Shown here piece after piece: positions 26,000-33,834 of a DNA stretch of 64,000 bases. Source of the stretch: a virus; IMG/VR virus record IMGVR_UViG_3300042540_001822, positions 1 to 64,000 of that record, one strand, 5' to 3'. Position numbers and translations under genes: made by a program. The stretch's first letter is position 1. Each line of letters starts with the position of its first letter. The notes beneath the pieces were generated by a model, which was not told the DNA's origin, ran no database searches, and was given only the letters and a program-made list of their open reading frames with translations.

Positions 26000-26248
26000 T
26001 TAGTCACAATTAATTTCTGCTATATTCACCCACATATATTCACATTTTGGGTCATTTTCATTTTCGGTTTTTCTGATTAACAAGTCATCTCCGTGTATCT
26101 CATCAACCCACCACCAACTCTTTCTATTATTTCTTTTTACTTTTTGATTGATGGACAAATCCCCGATTTTAAGAACAGATTGTTCCAATTGCAATTTATA
26201 AGCATCGACAATTTTTTGTGCTTCTAAATATTCTTTGTATTTTATCAT
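26000..26248 (-). CDS. Hypothetical protein, 82 aa
   Basis: ATG 26248 (MIKYKEYLEAQKIVDAYKLQ). The C-terminal half is an SH3-like beta segment: SWWWVDEIHGDDLLIRKTE. Common in small phage/cassette proteins; no function. Confidence 0.65.
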   Translation of the reverse strand: MIKYKEYLEAQKIVDAYKLQLEQSVLKIGDLSINQKVKRNNRKSWWWVDEIHGDDLLIRKTENENDPKCEYMWVNIAEINCD

Positions 26249-26329
26249 AGGTTTGTGGTTTGGTGGTTTAAAATTCACAAAAAATAAGTTTTCATATTTC
26301 TATATTTTCTGGACAAATATACCAGCTGA

Positions 26330-26424
26330 TAAATTGCACGCAAGACGGGATTCGAACCAAACCTTAGTATATCCAGTCGTATCTCCTGAGTTGGCCGCAT
26401 CAGGCGCATTACCAATTATGCTAC
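26330..26424 (-). tRNA. tRNA-like sequence (anticodon unclear)
   Basis: Acceptor arms ACGTAAG and CTTGCGT pair over seven positions, and the D-arm GCAT-AATTGGTA-ATGC is normal. The anticodon stem CCTGA/TCAGG encloses a 10-nt loop and the T-arm (TTCGAAT loop) has mismatched stem positions. So it is a degenerate or non-canonical tRNA rather than a standard one. It marks the left border of the small-gene array. Confidence 0.45.
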
Positions 26425-26526
26425 TTACGTATACTTATTTTAATCCATTGGAGATTAATCTACTTAATGAGAAATTACATTATATTCTTGGTGTATGGGT
26501 GAAGAAAAACTGGACAAATAAACGAG

Positions 26527-26736
26527 TTAGTGATAATTCATAGGTAAACAATCACAAGATGGTATATCATAAAATTTCTCACCAGTTTCTATATCTTCCA
26601 GTGTGTAATATTTTGTTCCTATTTTCCAAGGAGCATATGTTTTTAAAATTTTATGAACTTTTCCTCTATACTTAATCAATGAACTATCACTAACATCAGA
26701 TACATTCAATTCTGAGTTTTCGTTTTCTGATTTCAT
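26527..26736 (-). CDS. Hypothetical protein, 69 aa
   Basis: Asn/Ser-rich start, then KVHKILKTYAPWKIGTKYY and DIETGEKFYDIPSCDCLP; SH3-like. First unit of the minus-strand small-gene array, with its own host-type promoter upstream. Confidence 0.65.
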   Translation of the reverse strand: MKSENENSELNVSDVSDSSLIKYRGKVHKILKTYAPWKIGTKYYTLEDIETGEKFYDIPSCDCLPMNYH

Positions 26737-26773
26737 TTTATTCTATGGCTTTATGGTTTGGTGTTTGTTTTTA

Positions 26774-26805
26774 CAAATATACAAATAAGTTTCGGGATCT
26801 CCAAA
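26774..26805 (-). promoter_or_regulatory. Host-type promoter TTTG-N20-TATATTTG
   Basis: On the minus strand TTTG (26805-26802), exactly 20 nt, then TATATTTG (26781-26774), 38 nt before ATG 26736. This is the Bacteroidota primary-sigma pattern. Confidence 0.7.
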
Positions 26806-26829
26806 TCTTACTTACACAAATACATCATA

Positions 26830-26874
26830 TTCCTGGTGTATAAGTGAAAGAAAACTGGACAAATAAACGAGTTA
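26830..26874 (-). repeat. Cassette-boundary repeat (CTGGACAAATAAACGAGTTA)
   Basis: Plus-strand text TGGTGTATAAGTGAAAGAAAACTGG + ACAAATAAACGAGTTAT. It follows the stop of 26872 and precedes the promoter of 26736. Other copies: 26485-26530, 28594-28624, 31867-31921, 33321-33383, 34221-34281, 34938-35000, 36866-36898, 37689-37730, 38466-38524, 39015-39077. Confidence 0.85.
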
Positions 26875-27090
26875 TACAACATTTATAAAATCCTCTATCC
26901 GTTGATTAACTCGTTTTATTTTTTCGTGATTTTCGTCTTGATGGTAAATCAATTCTCTTCTACAATATTCTTCGTAATTATGACCACGTTCCGCAACCAT
27001 CCATTTTTCTTTCTTTTCAAGTCTTTCTGTGAGAATTGATTTGATTTGTTTTAAATCACTCAAACTCATTGTTTTAATATTAAGTTCCAT
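26872..27090 (-). CDS. Hypothetical helical protein, 72 aa
   Basis: ATG 27090 (MELNIKTMSLSDLKQIK); an extension to 27111 needs TTG inside the attC-like element. Coiled-coil-like, ends KIKRVNQRIEDFINVV. Unknown. Confidence 0.6.
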   Translation of the reverse strand: MELNIKTMSLSDLKQIKSILTERLEKKEKWMVAERGHNYEEYCRRELIYHQDENHEKIKRVNQRIEDFINVV

Positions 27091-27102
27091 AAAATAAACG
27101 TT

Positions 27103-27195
27103 GTATAACAAGGTATATACGAAATACCCTATTAAGGTTTATACTAAATTTTAAAGTTTGTTGTTAGGGTACTTCGTATATACCCAACCGTTATG
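27103..27195 (-). repeat. attC-like element A
   Basis: Ends read AAC (right, CATAAC) and GTT (left, GTTATAC) in minus orientation. Arms GGGTATATACGAAGTACCC and its partner pair over 17 bp with a few unpaired bases near the AAC end, and enclose a 36-nt variable loop. It starts right after the stop of 27198 and ends 12 nt before ATG 27090, the ORF-attC order of integron cassettes. Confidence 0.6.
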
Positions 27196-27197
27196 TT

Positions 27198-27425
27198 TCA
27201 TTTTAGACGAGCATACCATTTCAATCTATCATCATTACCAATTTCAACTAATTCAAATTTAACTTTACAGTTTTCTAATATTTTCCAAGGATGAAAATTA
27301 AAACTCAACGGGTCTATTGGTAATTCACCATTTCTATTACCTGTTAAATTTGAGTTATCGCATTTCACAACCCAATAAGGTGTTGTGTTGAAATTGGTTG
27401 ATTTAATTAATATTCCTATTTCCAT
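27198..27425 (-). CDS. Hypothetical protein, 75 aa
   Basis: MEIGILIKSTNFNTTPYWVVK and FNFHPWKILENCKVKFELVEIG: small beta-barrel-like protein. Single ORF of a cassette-like unit. Unknown. Confidence 0.65.
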   Translation of the reverse strand: MEIGILIKSTNFNTTPYWVVKCDNSNLTGNRNGELPIDPLSFNFHPWKILENCKVKFELVEIGNDDRLKWYARLK

Positions 27426-27468
27426 ATTTATTTAAGTTTAAAACGACATTTATCTGTAACCGTTATGT

Positions 27469-27690
27469 TCAAGTTTTTGAAACAGGACTAACCTCCACAA
27501 TTTCAATTTGGGAAGTTTTATTCAACAGTACCCTATTAGAATATTTAGAAATAATAAAATCTCTAATATCATCAACTGTTGAATTTTCGTCAATTCCATC
27601 TTTCTTCCAAAAAGTCATAGTGTAATTTTGATTATTTCTAAATCTATCACCACTTTTAACAGATACGTTTTTTAATTTAACTGATACCAT
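27469..27690 (-). CDS. Hypothetical protein, 73 aa
   Basis: MVSVKLKNVSVKSGDRFRNN, then FWKKDGIDENSTVDDIRDFI; beta-grasp-like size and pattern, but not recognised. Confidence 0.6.
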   Translation of the reverse strand: MVSVKLKNVSVKSGDRFRNNQNYTMTFWKKDGIDENSTVDDIRDFIISKYSNRVLLNKTSQIEIVEVSPVSKT

Positions 27691-27736
27691 ATTTTTTTAA
27701 TTTATAAAACAATAATTTAACTAAATAAAACAAAAA

Positions 27737-27970
27737 TTATGAGTTTTTCAGTTTTCCCCATCTTTTGTTAAATTCTTCATCTGTTTTAAGTTTTTCCAAA
27801 AATTCATCCTCTGAATAGTTTGAAGTTGTTGTTGTCTTAAATGGTAATTCAACCGGTAATTCTCTCACAACTTCCCATTTTCTTTGTTCTTCAGGATTCA
27901 TTTTTTCAAGTTCATCCATATATTGTCTCCATAATGGATTTTCATCTTCTGTATTTAATTTCCAACTCAT
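27737..27970 (-). CDS. Hypothetical acidic protein, 77 aa
   Basis: ENPLWRQYMDELEKMNPEEQ and EFLEKLKTDEEFNKRWGKLKNS. The C-terminal EFLxKLKTDxEFNKRWG pattern recurs in 35428-35619 and in many small Bacteroidota/phage proteins. Role unknown. Confidence 0.65.
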   Translation of the reverse strand: MSWKLNTEDENPLWRQYMDELEKMNPEEQRKWEVVRELPVELPFKTTTTSNYSEDEFLEKLKTDEEFNKRWGKLKNS

Positions 27971-28016
27971 AATTTTTTGTTTTTTATATTAATTTGTATA
28001 ATTTTTGTTTTACATA

Positions 28017-28072
28017 CTTATAACAAATGATAGACAACATTAAAACGATTGTTTATCATCGAACGTTATAAG
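28017..28072 (-). repeat. attC-like element B
   Basis: Perfectly mirrored ends CTTATAAC/GTTATAAG; stem ATGATAgACAAc with GTTTATCAT around ATTAAAAC. 56 bp. Related copies at 30316-30369 and 39384-39436. Confidence 0.6.
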
Positions 28073-28075
28073 AAA

Positions 28076-28246
28076 TTATTTTTTAATCACTATTCCATTA
28101 TCTTTACAAAATTTTTGATCAACAATCCATTTGTTTTTATCCCAATCCCAAACATACATTCCATATATTCTACCAGGATAAGTCATAGGTGGAATTTTTG
28201 TAAAAACCCCTTCTAATATTATTTTTTCTTCTTTCTTTTTCCCCAT
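28076..28246 (-). CDS. Hypothetical protein, 56 aa
   Basis: ATG 28246: MGKKKEEKIILEGVFTKIPP, then YGMYVWDWDKNKWIVDQKF. Follows element B immediately, as a cassette ORF. Unknown. Confidence 0.55.
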   Translation of the reverse strand: MGKKKEEKIILEGVFTKIPPMTYPGRIYGMYVWDWDKNKWIVDQKFCKDNGIVIKK

Positions 28247-28316
28247 TTGTGTATATTAAAAATAACTACTTATAACAAAGTGTAAATAAACACGCAAAAC
28301 ATTATGTGCAAGCCTA

Positions 28317-28490
28317 CTATTCCGCTTCGATATGATTATATATTAATTTCATTACCCAAGCATTTTCAAACTCATAGAACCCACAAGTCGAGCAAGCATC
28401 TTCTTCGGTATCATAGTAGATTATTTTACCTTCTTTATTTTTCATAAAGTCCATATTTCTAAGGTCTATGATTACATATTGGTCTTTCAT
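28317..28490 (-). CDS. Hypothetical protein, 57 aa
   Basis: ATG 28490: MKDQYVIIDLRNMDFMKNKE, then DACSTCGFYEFENAWV. One CxxC pair. Unknown; the ORF is supported by position and codon pattern. Confidence 0.55.
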   Translation of the reverse strand: MKDQYVIIDLRNMDFMKNKEGKIIYYDTEEDACSTCGFYEFENAWVMKLIYNHIEAE

Positions 28491-28637
28491 TTCGTTTTAA
28501 AATTAAATTTAATGATGATAAGCCGCCCAGCACATAAGAGCGGTTTGGCAAGGCTTGTTGGTTGGTTTTATGGGTTTAGGGTGTGGGGTCGGGGAAGGAA
28601 AACTGGACAAATAAACGATTTATGTGTAATAAAAAAA

Positions 28638-28922
28638 TTATTCAGCACTCACAAAATGACTTTTCTTCAATTCAGAAAAAGTTTCAAATCTTTTTTGTTT
28701 ATCGTCAATTGTTAAAAGATAGTAATACTGTTCACCATATTGAAAATGTGCCTTCTTTTCAATTTTAGCATTACCCTTAGTAAAGTTTCCTACTTTTTTA
28801 TGTTCATCTCCCGAAAATATAAAGTCCATATTAATTGTGTATTGATACTCGTCATTAAACCAGTAATACTTGTCAACATTTTTATCATCAAAAAAAGATT
28901 TGAATTTCTTAATTATACCCAT
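28638..28922 (-). CDS. Hypothetical protein, 94 aa
   Basis: MGIIKKFKSFFDDKNVDKYYW; beta-rich middle with aromatic residues (YQYTINMDFIFSGDE, YGEQYYYLLTIDDKQKRF). Unknown. Confidence 0.65.
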   Translation of the reverse strand: MGIIKKFKSFFDDKNVDKYYWFNDEYQYTINMDFIFSGDEHKKVGNFTKGNAKIEKKAHFQYGEQYYYLLTIDDKQKRFETFSELKKSHFVSAE

Positions 28923-28963
28923 TTTGTTGTTTTAATTTATTTTTTACATACACATAACAAGGT

Positions 28964-29164
28964 TTAGGTGTATATGTAAAATAAATCCAAGTTTCTATGT
29001 TTCACTCTACAAAACTTACCATCTTTAGTTTCAATTAAGAAACTAATATCACCTCTATCTAAGTTTATCTTTTCTCGAATGTATCCATCAACTAATGATG
29101 TTCCGAGATTGAAACTGATATGTGTCCCAACTTCTAATTCTTTGTTCATTTTACAATCAATCAT
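28964..29164 (-). CDS. SH3-like small protein, 66 aa
   Basis: ATG 29164 (MIDCKMNKELEVGTHIS) or 29149. GTHISFNLGTSLVDGYIREKI and FLIETKDGKFCRVKHRNLDLF look like a small beta barrel. Unknown. Confidence 0.6.
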   Translation of the reverse strand: MIDCKMNKELEVGTHISFNLGTSLVDGYIREKINLDRGDISFLIETKDGKFCRVKHRNLDLFYIYT

Positions 29165-29214
29165 GTGTATAAATTTTAAGTTACTAAATACAACAACAAA
29201 TATAAGAAATAAAA

Positions 29215-29559
29215 TTAAACGCCAAACCAAGAACCATTGTGTAGATAACACTGATTTATTACCTCACCAGTTTCAGTGTTTTTAATATCGTATCTTGGTT
29301 TATCCTCTGTCAGATAAATTTTCCTATCAAAATAACCTTTAGTGATTATTGAAATATTTTTAATAATATCATATCCCATGTTTTTGTATTCTGAAAAGGT
29401 AATATATCTTTCTTTGCCTATATTACCATCATAAACTAACATCAACGGTTCTTTTGAGTCAACCCATCCTGAAAATTTATCATGTTTGTTGATGATATTA
29501 AAAACATCCATTCCTTTTGTGGTTACTTTTTCACCTAAATTAAATTCTTTCATATTCAT
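29215..29559 (-). CDS. Hypothetical protein, 114 aa
   Basis: ATG 29559 (MNMKEFNLGEKVTTKGMDVF). KYITFSEYKNMGYDIIKNIS and C-terminal DIKNTETGEVINQCYLHNGSW. KOW/SH3-like N-terminus. Longer readings enter the attC-like element. Unknown. Confidence 0.6.
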   Translation of the reverse strand: MNMKEFNLGEKVTTKGMDVFNIINKHDKFSGWVDSKEPLMLVYDGNIGKERYITFSEYKNMGYDIIKNISIITKGYFDRKIYLTEDKPRYDIKNTETGEVINQCYLHNGSWFGV

Positions 29560-29582
29560 ATTTTTGTTTAATTTTACATTCA

Positions 29583-29637
29583 TACAACAAATGATAAAAA
29601 ACATTAAAACGAACACATATTCTTAACCGTTATAAGT
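29583..29637 (-). repeat. Hybrid attC-like element D
   Basis: In plus text the left part (ACAACAAATGATA...CATTAAAAC) equals elements B/E/K and the right part (GAACACATATTCT...GTTATAAG) equals element J. The arms no longer pair, so this is a recombinant of two element types, joined at ATTAAAACGA. Confidence 0.55.
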
Positions 29638-29641
29638 AATA

Positions 29642-29761
29642 TTATTTTTGTTCAAGTAATTTAATTAATTCATCATATTCTTGTTGATTTTCTTCTTTTA
29701 TTACTTTTAACATATAACCCATCGGTGTTAGGTATTCTTTCTTTTCTTTCTTCTTTTTCAT
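29642..29761 (-). CDS. Hypothetical protein, 39 aa
   Basis: ATG 29761: MKKKKEKKEYLTPMGYMLKV, ends YDELIKLLEQK. Lysine-rich helix. Short, but correctly placed between a boundary element and the next start. Confidence 0.4.
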   Translation of the reverse strand: MKKKKEKKEYLTPMGYMLKVIKEENQQEYDELIKLLEQK

Positions 29762-29794
29762 AATTTTAAATTTTTTAACTAAGTATAACAAAAA

Positions 29795-30277
29795 TTATTG
29801 TTCATCACTCTCAATAACTATATCTTCTGAATCTAAATTTTCAGAAACCAATTCATCAACAACTTGCTCTATTGTCTTTTTATATTCTTCCATCTGTTCT
29901 TTTTCATTAATGTAGTCAATAATCTCATTTAATTTATTTCTAAATTGCGAAAGTTTTTGACCAATTGTTTCTTCTTGAAAATTTGATTCTCTTGATGTTT
30001 TTAATCTTTCTATTTTTTTCATATTGTATAATTTTTGATACTCATCTACAATTAGTTTTATGTTGTATGTGTCTTTGCTAAACTCTGATTTATGAATATA
30101 CCAAGTCAAAAAATCAACTAACAATCCACTAACAACAGGTTCATTCAATTTAATAACCTCGCTTTCTAATATAATTTCAGCAATAGTTGTCATAGCAGCA
30201 TTTTCCTCTTTATTCCACATATCCATTCCATATCCTGTCTTTTCTATGTATTTCTCTATCAAGTAATCTGATGTCAT
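29795..30277 (-). CDS. Hypothetical helical protein, 160 aa
   Basis: MTSDYLIEKYIEKTGYGMDM, all-helical; C-terminus ELVSENLDSEDIVIESDEQ is acidic. Contains ETIGQKLSQFRNKLNEIIDY. No domain recognised. Confidence 0.7.
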   Translation of the reverse strand: MTSDYLIEKYIEKTGYGMDMWNKEENAAMTTIAEIILESEVIKLNEPVVSGLLVDFLTWYIHKSEFSKDTYNIKLIVDEYQKLYNMKKIERLKTSRESNFQEETIGQKLSQFRNKLNEIIDYINEKEQMEEYKKTIEQVVDELVSENLDSEDIVIESDEQ

Positions 30278-30315
30278 AATTCTTTTTTTAATTTGTAAAA
30301 CAATAATTTAACTAA

Positions 30316-30369
30316 ACCTAACAAATGATAAACAACATTAAAACGATTGTTTATCATCGGACGTTAGCG
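30316..30369 (-). repeat. attC-like element E
   Basis: CTAACAAATGATAAACAAC and GATTGTTTATCATCGGACGTTAG form a 12-bp stem around ATTAAAAC. Same type as element B. The GTTAG end overlaps the stop of 30364. Confidence 0.6.
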
Positions 30370-30648
30370 ACCATTAAAAGACCGCCACAATTCGACAAAC
30401 TTTTCACGTTTCATTTGCCTTAATTCTCTATTATGCGCATATTTTCTTTCGTGGTAAATTTCTATTTCACTACCACCTGTGAAGTAAACTGAATACGTTA
30501 ACCAGGAACTATCCCCGCCAACTTGACCTACTCTTTCAATTTTTCGTAAATCAATGGTGTCGCCCCCAATATCAACTAAAGGATTAACGGCTTCTAACAC
30601 ATTATTTGCATCAGTGGGGGTGTCGTTTTTCAAATTATCTTTCTGCAT
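30364..30648 (-). CDS. Hypothetical protein, 94 aa
   Basis: Asn/Asp-rich start, then DIGGDTIDLRKIERVGQVGG, LTYSVYFTGGSEIEIYHERKY and MKREKFVELWRSFN: PH-like small domain of the type IxLxxIxxVG...; common in Bacteroidota accessory DNA. Function unknown. Confidence 0.7.
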   Translation of the reverse strand: MQKDNLKNDTPTDANNVLEAVNPLVDIGGDTIDLRKIERVGQVGGDSSWLTYSVYFTGGSEIEIYHERKYAHNRELRQMKREKFVELWRSFNGR

Positions 30649-30721
30649 GTTATTAAAGTTTTGTGCTTCAATTTAAGAAAAAACTACATATATCTGTGAT
30701 CGTTAGCAGTAATACTACCAA

Positions 30722-31018
30722 TCAGTGCTGATTTTTCAAATAATTTGTTGTACATTCTATCCAACACTTTGCTTTATCCGTATTATCCATAAAATCAACT
30801 TTATGAACAAATAAACAAGTAAATTTTTCAGACCATCCCATTGGTAGCCAAAGAGTATTCATGTATCCTTCCAATAATTCCTTATTAGATTTTTCAAATT
30901 TAGTTTCATCTCTTTGTGATAGCCAATCCTCACACATTCTAACTATCGGTTGGAATTCTGGTATTCCAATCACATTTACTATTTTATTCAATATTTTTTC
31001 AGATTCAAATTGATTCAT
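30722..31018 (-). CDS. Hypothetical protein, 98 aa
   Basis: ATG 31018 (MNQFESEKILNKIVNVIGIP); the longer frame starts at TTG in a boundary element. Helical, with LWLPMGWSEKFTCLFVHKVDF. Unknown. Confidence 0.65.
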   Translation of the reverse strand: MNQFESEKILNKIVNVIGIPEFQPIVRMCEDWLSQRDETKFEKSNKELLEGYMNTLWLPMGWSEKFTCLFVHKVDFMDNTDKAKCWIECTTNYLKNQH

Positions 31019-31061
31019 ATTTTTAAGTTTTGTGGTAAGGTACTTCGCATATGCCCAGCCG

Positions 31062-31280
31062 TTATGCAAAAGGTAGCGGACAACCGTTCGGTATTGTATC
31101 AGCGTCTACAATTTCAACATCCAGTTTTTCACACCAGTGTTTACCCCATCTGTATTCATGATTACCATCATCGTGAATATGATGAGGACATTGCCAACAA
31201 CACTCAACAACCACTACCCTTCGCATAACATTATGTTGCTGCAATGTGGGCTGACCGTTTTCATTTTTACTGTTGTTCAT
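31062..31280 (-). CDS. Cys/His-rich small protein, 72 aa
   Basis: MRRVVVVECCWQCPHHIHDD, then EYRWGKHWCEKLDVEIVDADTIPNGCPLP: probable metal-binding knuckle of a small family with V.C..C...C.......IP..CPL. Role unknown. Confidence 0.7.
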   Translation of the reverse strand: MNNSKNENGQPTLQQHNVMRRVVVVECCWQCPHHIHDDGNHEYRWGKHWCEKLDVEIVDADTIPNGCPLPFA

Positions 31281-31321
31281 CTATGTTTCTTGTTTTGTTC
31301 TTTTTACTCAAATTCGTAAAA

Positions 31322-31504
31322 TTACTGTTTTGTGTTTTCTAATTTATTCTCTAATTCCTCCACTTTGTTTCTCCAATATCTCGTAACCGTATATTGTGCT
31401 GAACGAATATAATCGTATGGATGAACATATCCACCCCATCTTAATTTATATTCTTCTTCTTCTAGAGTTTTCTTAGCCTCTTTCAATTCTTCCTCTATGT
31501 TCAT
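31322..31504 (-). CDS. Hypothetical helical prot., 60 aa
   Basis: MNIEEELKEAKKTLEEEEYK and RYWRNKVEELENKLENTKQ: two helices, coiled-coil-like. 7 bp from the next gene. Unknown. Confidence 0.6.
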   Translation of the reverse strand: MNIEEELKEAKKTLEEEEYKLRWGGYVHPYDYIRSAQYTVTRYWRNKVEELENKLENTKQ

Positions 31505-31511
31505 ATATTCT

Positions 31512-31787
31512 TTAATTTGTATTTTTTAATTTATTCAAAGTAATCACGTTATTTAGTTGCACTTCTTTTAATGTGATTTTTCGTGTATCTTTAAAGTTTT
31601 CGATTACTTCATCCAAATTTTTACTCATGTGTTTATCAAAATCACTTTCAGTTGGGTGGTCTAGATTAGCCTCAAACTCTACCTCAAAACCGTGTTCACT
31701 TAAAAATTTCTTTAATAAGTAAGTTAAACGAGATTTACCAGATGCAACTTGCCCTGATACTGTAATAATTAAATCTTTCTTTTCCAT
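31512..31787 (-). CDS. Small P-loop protein, 91 aa
   Basis: LIITVSGQVASGKSRLTYLL carries a Walker A motif (GxxxSGKS) at residues 12-19, as in adenylylsulfate-kinase-like and other nucleotide kinases; the following FLSEHGFEVEFEANLDHPTE fits a kinase core but the protein is too short for a full enzyme. A truncated kinase or a small NTP-binding regulator. Confidence 0.75.
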   Translation of the reverse strand: MEKKDLIITVSGQVASGKSRLTYLLKKFLSEHGFEVEFEANLDHPTESDFDKHMSKNLDEVIENFKDTRKITLKEVQLNNVITLNKLKNTN

Positions 31788-31818
31788 TTTATTTTTTTAT
31801 AGTTTAGTGTTTGTTTTA

Positions 31819-31850
31819 CAAATATACGAATAAGTTTTCAGATTTCCAAA
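31819..31850 (-). promoter_or_regulatory. Host-type promoter TTTG-N20-TATATTTG
   Basis: Minus strand: TTTG (31850-31847), 20 nt, TATATTTG (31826-31819), 32 nt before ATG 31787. Part of a repeated ~110-bp block. Confidence 0.7.
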
Positions 31851-31928
31851 TTTTATCCACACAAATACATCATATTTCTGGTGTATAAGTGAAGAAAAAC
31901 TGGACAAATAAACGAGTTATAAACAATT

Positions 31929-32162
31929 TTAAGAAACATGTTCCCTTGTATTGAGTTCCGTTTTAATTAAACTCAAAAAATCTTTATGTTCATTGTATTT
32001 TTGCTCCATATCTGATTGTGTTGCTCGTGCTTCCCATATCATTTCACCACATCCACAACTGCACCAATACCCGACACCGTAAAATCTTCTACGTTCTGCT
32101 TTGTAAAATCGTAATAGATTTTTTGTATTTAATTTTCTTAATTCTTCGATTGACTTTCCCAT
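31929..32162 (-). CDS. Cys-containing small phage-type protein, 77 aa
   Basis: MGKSIEELRKLNTKNLLRFY, KAERRRFYGVGYWCSCGCGE, LSLIKTELNTREHVS. The order LKAERxxFY...C.C...KxELNxREH is a frequent small family in phages and Bacteroidota. Unknown function. Confidence 0.7.
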   Translation of the reverse strand: MGKSIEELRKLNTKNLLRFYKAERRRFYGVGYWCSCGCGEMIWEARATQSDMEQKYNEHKDFLSLIKTELNTREHVS

Positions 32163-32174
32163 AATAAAAACTGT

Positions 32175-32269
32175 TTATAACAAGGTGTATATGTAATTTT
32201 TTTTTACAAAGATATGAATAATTTTTGAAATTTCCAAATAAAAAACTACATATACACCCAACCGTTAGG
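32175..32269 (-). repeat. attC-like element F with embedded promoter
   Basis: Arms GGTGTATATGTA/TACATATACACC between TATAAC and GTTAGG ends. The variable loop holds, on the minus strand, TTTG-N20-TATCTTTG, so a promoter is built into the element. Confidence 0.6.
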
Positions 32270-32270
32270 T

Positions 32271-32456
32271 TCAATCATTAATTTGTTTTGATTTTTTTAA
32301 TTCTTCTTCTAACTCTTTTAATTGAATTTCCCAATGTTTCTTAAATTTAATCCAAAATTCATTTCCATTAGGTCCTTCCACCTCAATCTTTTCTCCACAA
32401 AATTTTATTGATGTTTTACAATGTTCAATTTTATCCTCTGTTGTTAAGTAATTCAT
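32271..32456 (-). CDS. Hypothetical protein, 61 aa
   Basis: MNYLTTEDKIEHCKTSIKFC, ends LKELEEELKKSKQIND. Helical. Single ORF of a unit closed by element F. Confidence 0.6.
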   Translation of the reverse strand: MNYLTTEDKIEHCKTSIKFCGEKIEVEGPNGNEFWIKFKKHWEIQLKELEEELKKSKQIND

Positions 32457-32516
32457 ATTTCTATTTTTTTTAATTTGTAAAACAATAATTTAACTAAACC
32501 TAACATATAAACGAAA

Positions 32517-32533
32517 ACTCGTTTATTTGTCCA
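32517..32533 (+). repeat. Inverted copy of the boundary repeat
   Basis: ACTCGTTTATTTGTCCA, the reverse of CTGGACAAATAAACGAGT, and paired with ATAAACGA just upstream. The only copy in this orientation. Confidence 0.6.
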
Positions 32534-32546
32534 CTCTTCTAATTAT

Positions 32547-32969
32547 TTAATAACCAAAATCTCCATACAAATCTTGAAAAGATAAATCATTCATAGCACC
32601 TAAATCATTCCAATGTTCAAGATTATTATTCTTTTTTGATTTGTGTTTTGGTGTTGCCCTTTCACTTCTCGATGGCGGTAATGAATTATAAGCATCATCC
32701 CAATATTTTTGCCAAAAATTCAAATCTTCTTTTGATAAGTCTCTTAATTTGATGGTACATTTACTCAAACTTGTTAGAGTTTCTTTTTCTTGTATAGTTG
32801 CTTCGTTTTCATGTAGTTTCCCAACTAAATTTTGAAGCCACCATCCTTTAATTTGATAGTAAGGATGTTTTAGTCCTCTGTTGTCTAATACAGATTTTGG
32901 TATCCAACCATTACCTTCTAGTTTATATGCTTTCTCTGTTTCTTGAATAATATTTAATTTTACTAACAT
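32547..32969 (-). CDS. Hypothetical protein, 140 aa
   Basis: MLVKLNIIQETEKAYKLEGN, GWIPKSVLDNRGLKHPYYQI; the first 45 residues form a domain seen in other small phage proteins that replace a Lys-rich strand with WIPKS. The rest is basic and Asn-rich. Unknown. Confidence 0.7.
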   Translation of the reverse strand: MLVKLNIIQETEKAYKLEGNGWIPKSVLDNRGLKHPYYQIKGWWLQNLVGKLHENEATIQEKETLTSLSKCTIKLRDLSKEDLNFWQKYWDDAYNSLPPSRSERATPKHKSKKNNNLEHWNDLGAMNDLSFQDLYGDFGY

Positions 32970-33069
32970 AGTTTAATGTTTAAATTTATTAATTGCCTCT
33001 CTAAAATTTTGTATTTCAATTTAAGTTTAGTTAAACACTACGTTTATACCCAACCGTTAGCGGTAATTG

Positions 33070-33261
33070 TTAAAGTTCTTCTTTTTCCATTTTACCACAC
33101 CTTACACAATATCGTGTTTGGATTGTGCCAACATAAGGATATTGTTGCCCTTGTTTAACTAATAACATATCTATATTTTCTTGTTTCCATTTAGTCCACT
33201 TGTGTCTCCAAAAACAACTACCGTTAACAACGGTTTGGCTAGATTCAGGGGTTGCTTCCAT
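33070..33261 (-). CDS. Zinc-ribbon-like small protein, 63 aa
   Basis: GSCFWRHKWTKWKQENIDML and TRYCVRCGKMEKEEL: C.W.HKW.KW...(x)30..C..CGK, a small zinc-binding family of Bacteroidota phages. Confidence 0.7.
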   Translation of the reverse strand: MEATPESSQTVVNGSCFWRHKWTKWKQENIDMLLVKQGQQYPYVGTIQTRYCVRCGKMEKEEL

Positions 33262-33281
33262 AGGTTTAAAGTTTGTTTTTA

Positions 33282-33313
33282 CAAATATACGAATAAGTTT
33301 TCAGATTTCCAAA
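33282..33313 (-). promoter_or_regulatory. Host-type promoter TTTG-N20-TATATTTG
   Basis: Same block as at 31819, 21 nt before ATG 33261. Confidence 0.7.
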
Positions 33314-33390
33314 TTTTATCCACACAAATACATCATATTTCTAGTGTATAAGTGAAGAAAAACTGGACAAATAAACGAGTTATCGGAAAT

Positions 33391-33693
33391 TCATTTTTCT
33401 TCCGACTCCTGCTCCGAAGAAGGTTGTTGCTTTTCAAATTCTTCTCTGATTTTAGTTAATCTTGAAAACTCTGCTACCCAAGCATCTAATGTCATTCCAT
33501 TTACTGAAATGTTTTCAAGCCTGTCCCTACCATCACCATCCCAATCAATTACCACTTCTCTACTACTACCCATTTGCCCAAGACTTCGTAGTTTTGAAAA
33601 AAATTCTAATAGTGGCTTTACTGCATCATCTGAGCAGGTAAATGAAATGACATTTTGAAAAGCAATGTTTGGTGTTTTAAATTTTTGTTCCAT
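33391..33693 (-). CDS. Hypothetical protein, 100 aa
   Basis: VIDWDGDGRDRLENISVNGM is reminiscent of the acidic DxDGDG loop of calcium-binding or nuclease-like small domains; C-terminal helix EFSRLTKIREEFEKQ and Glu-rich tail. Unknown. Confidence 0.65.
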   Translation of the reverse strand: MEQKFKTPNIAFQNVISFTCSDDAVKPLLEFFSKLRSLGQMGSSREVVIDWDGDGRDRLENISVNGMTLDAWVAEFSRLTKIREEFEKQQPSSEQESEEK

Positions 33694-33730
33694 TTTAAAT
33701 TAAGTTTATTACCCACGAAAAATGAACTAT

Positions 33731-33828
33731 CCGATAACACGGGTTTGGCAAAATGCCACCAAATAGTTTGTGCCAAGATTGAAAGTTCGTGCAAGGTGGC
33801 ACTTCGCCAAGCCCGAAGCCGTTATGTG
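33731..33828 (-). repeat. attC-like element G (longest stem)
   Basis: Arms GGGTTTGGCAAAATGCCACC (33741-33760) and GGTGGCACTTCGCCAAGCCC (33795-33814) pair over about 20 bp with internal mismatches; ends GATAAC and GTTATG. A truncated relative is at 46609-46634. Confidence 0.65.
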
Positions 33829-33834
33829 TAATTG

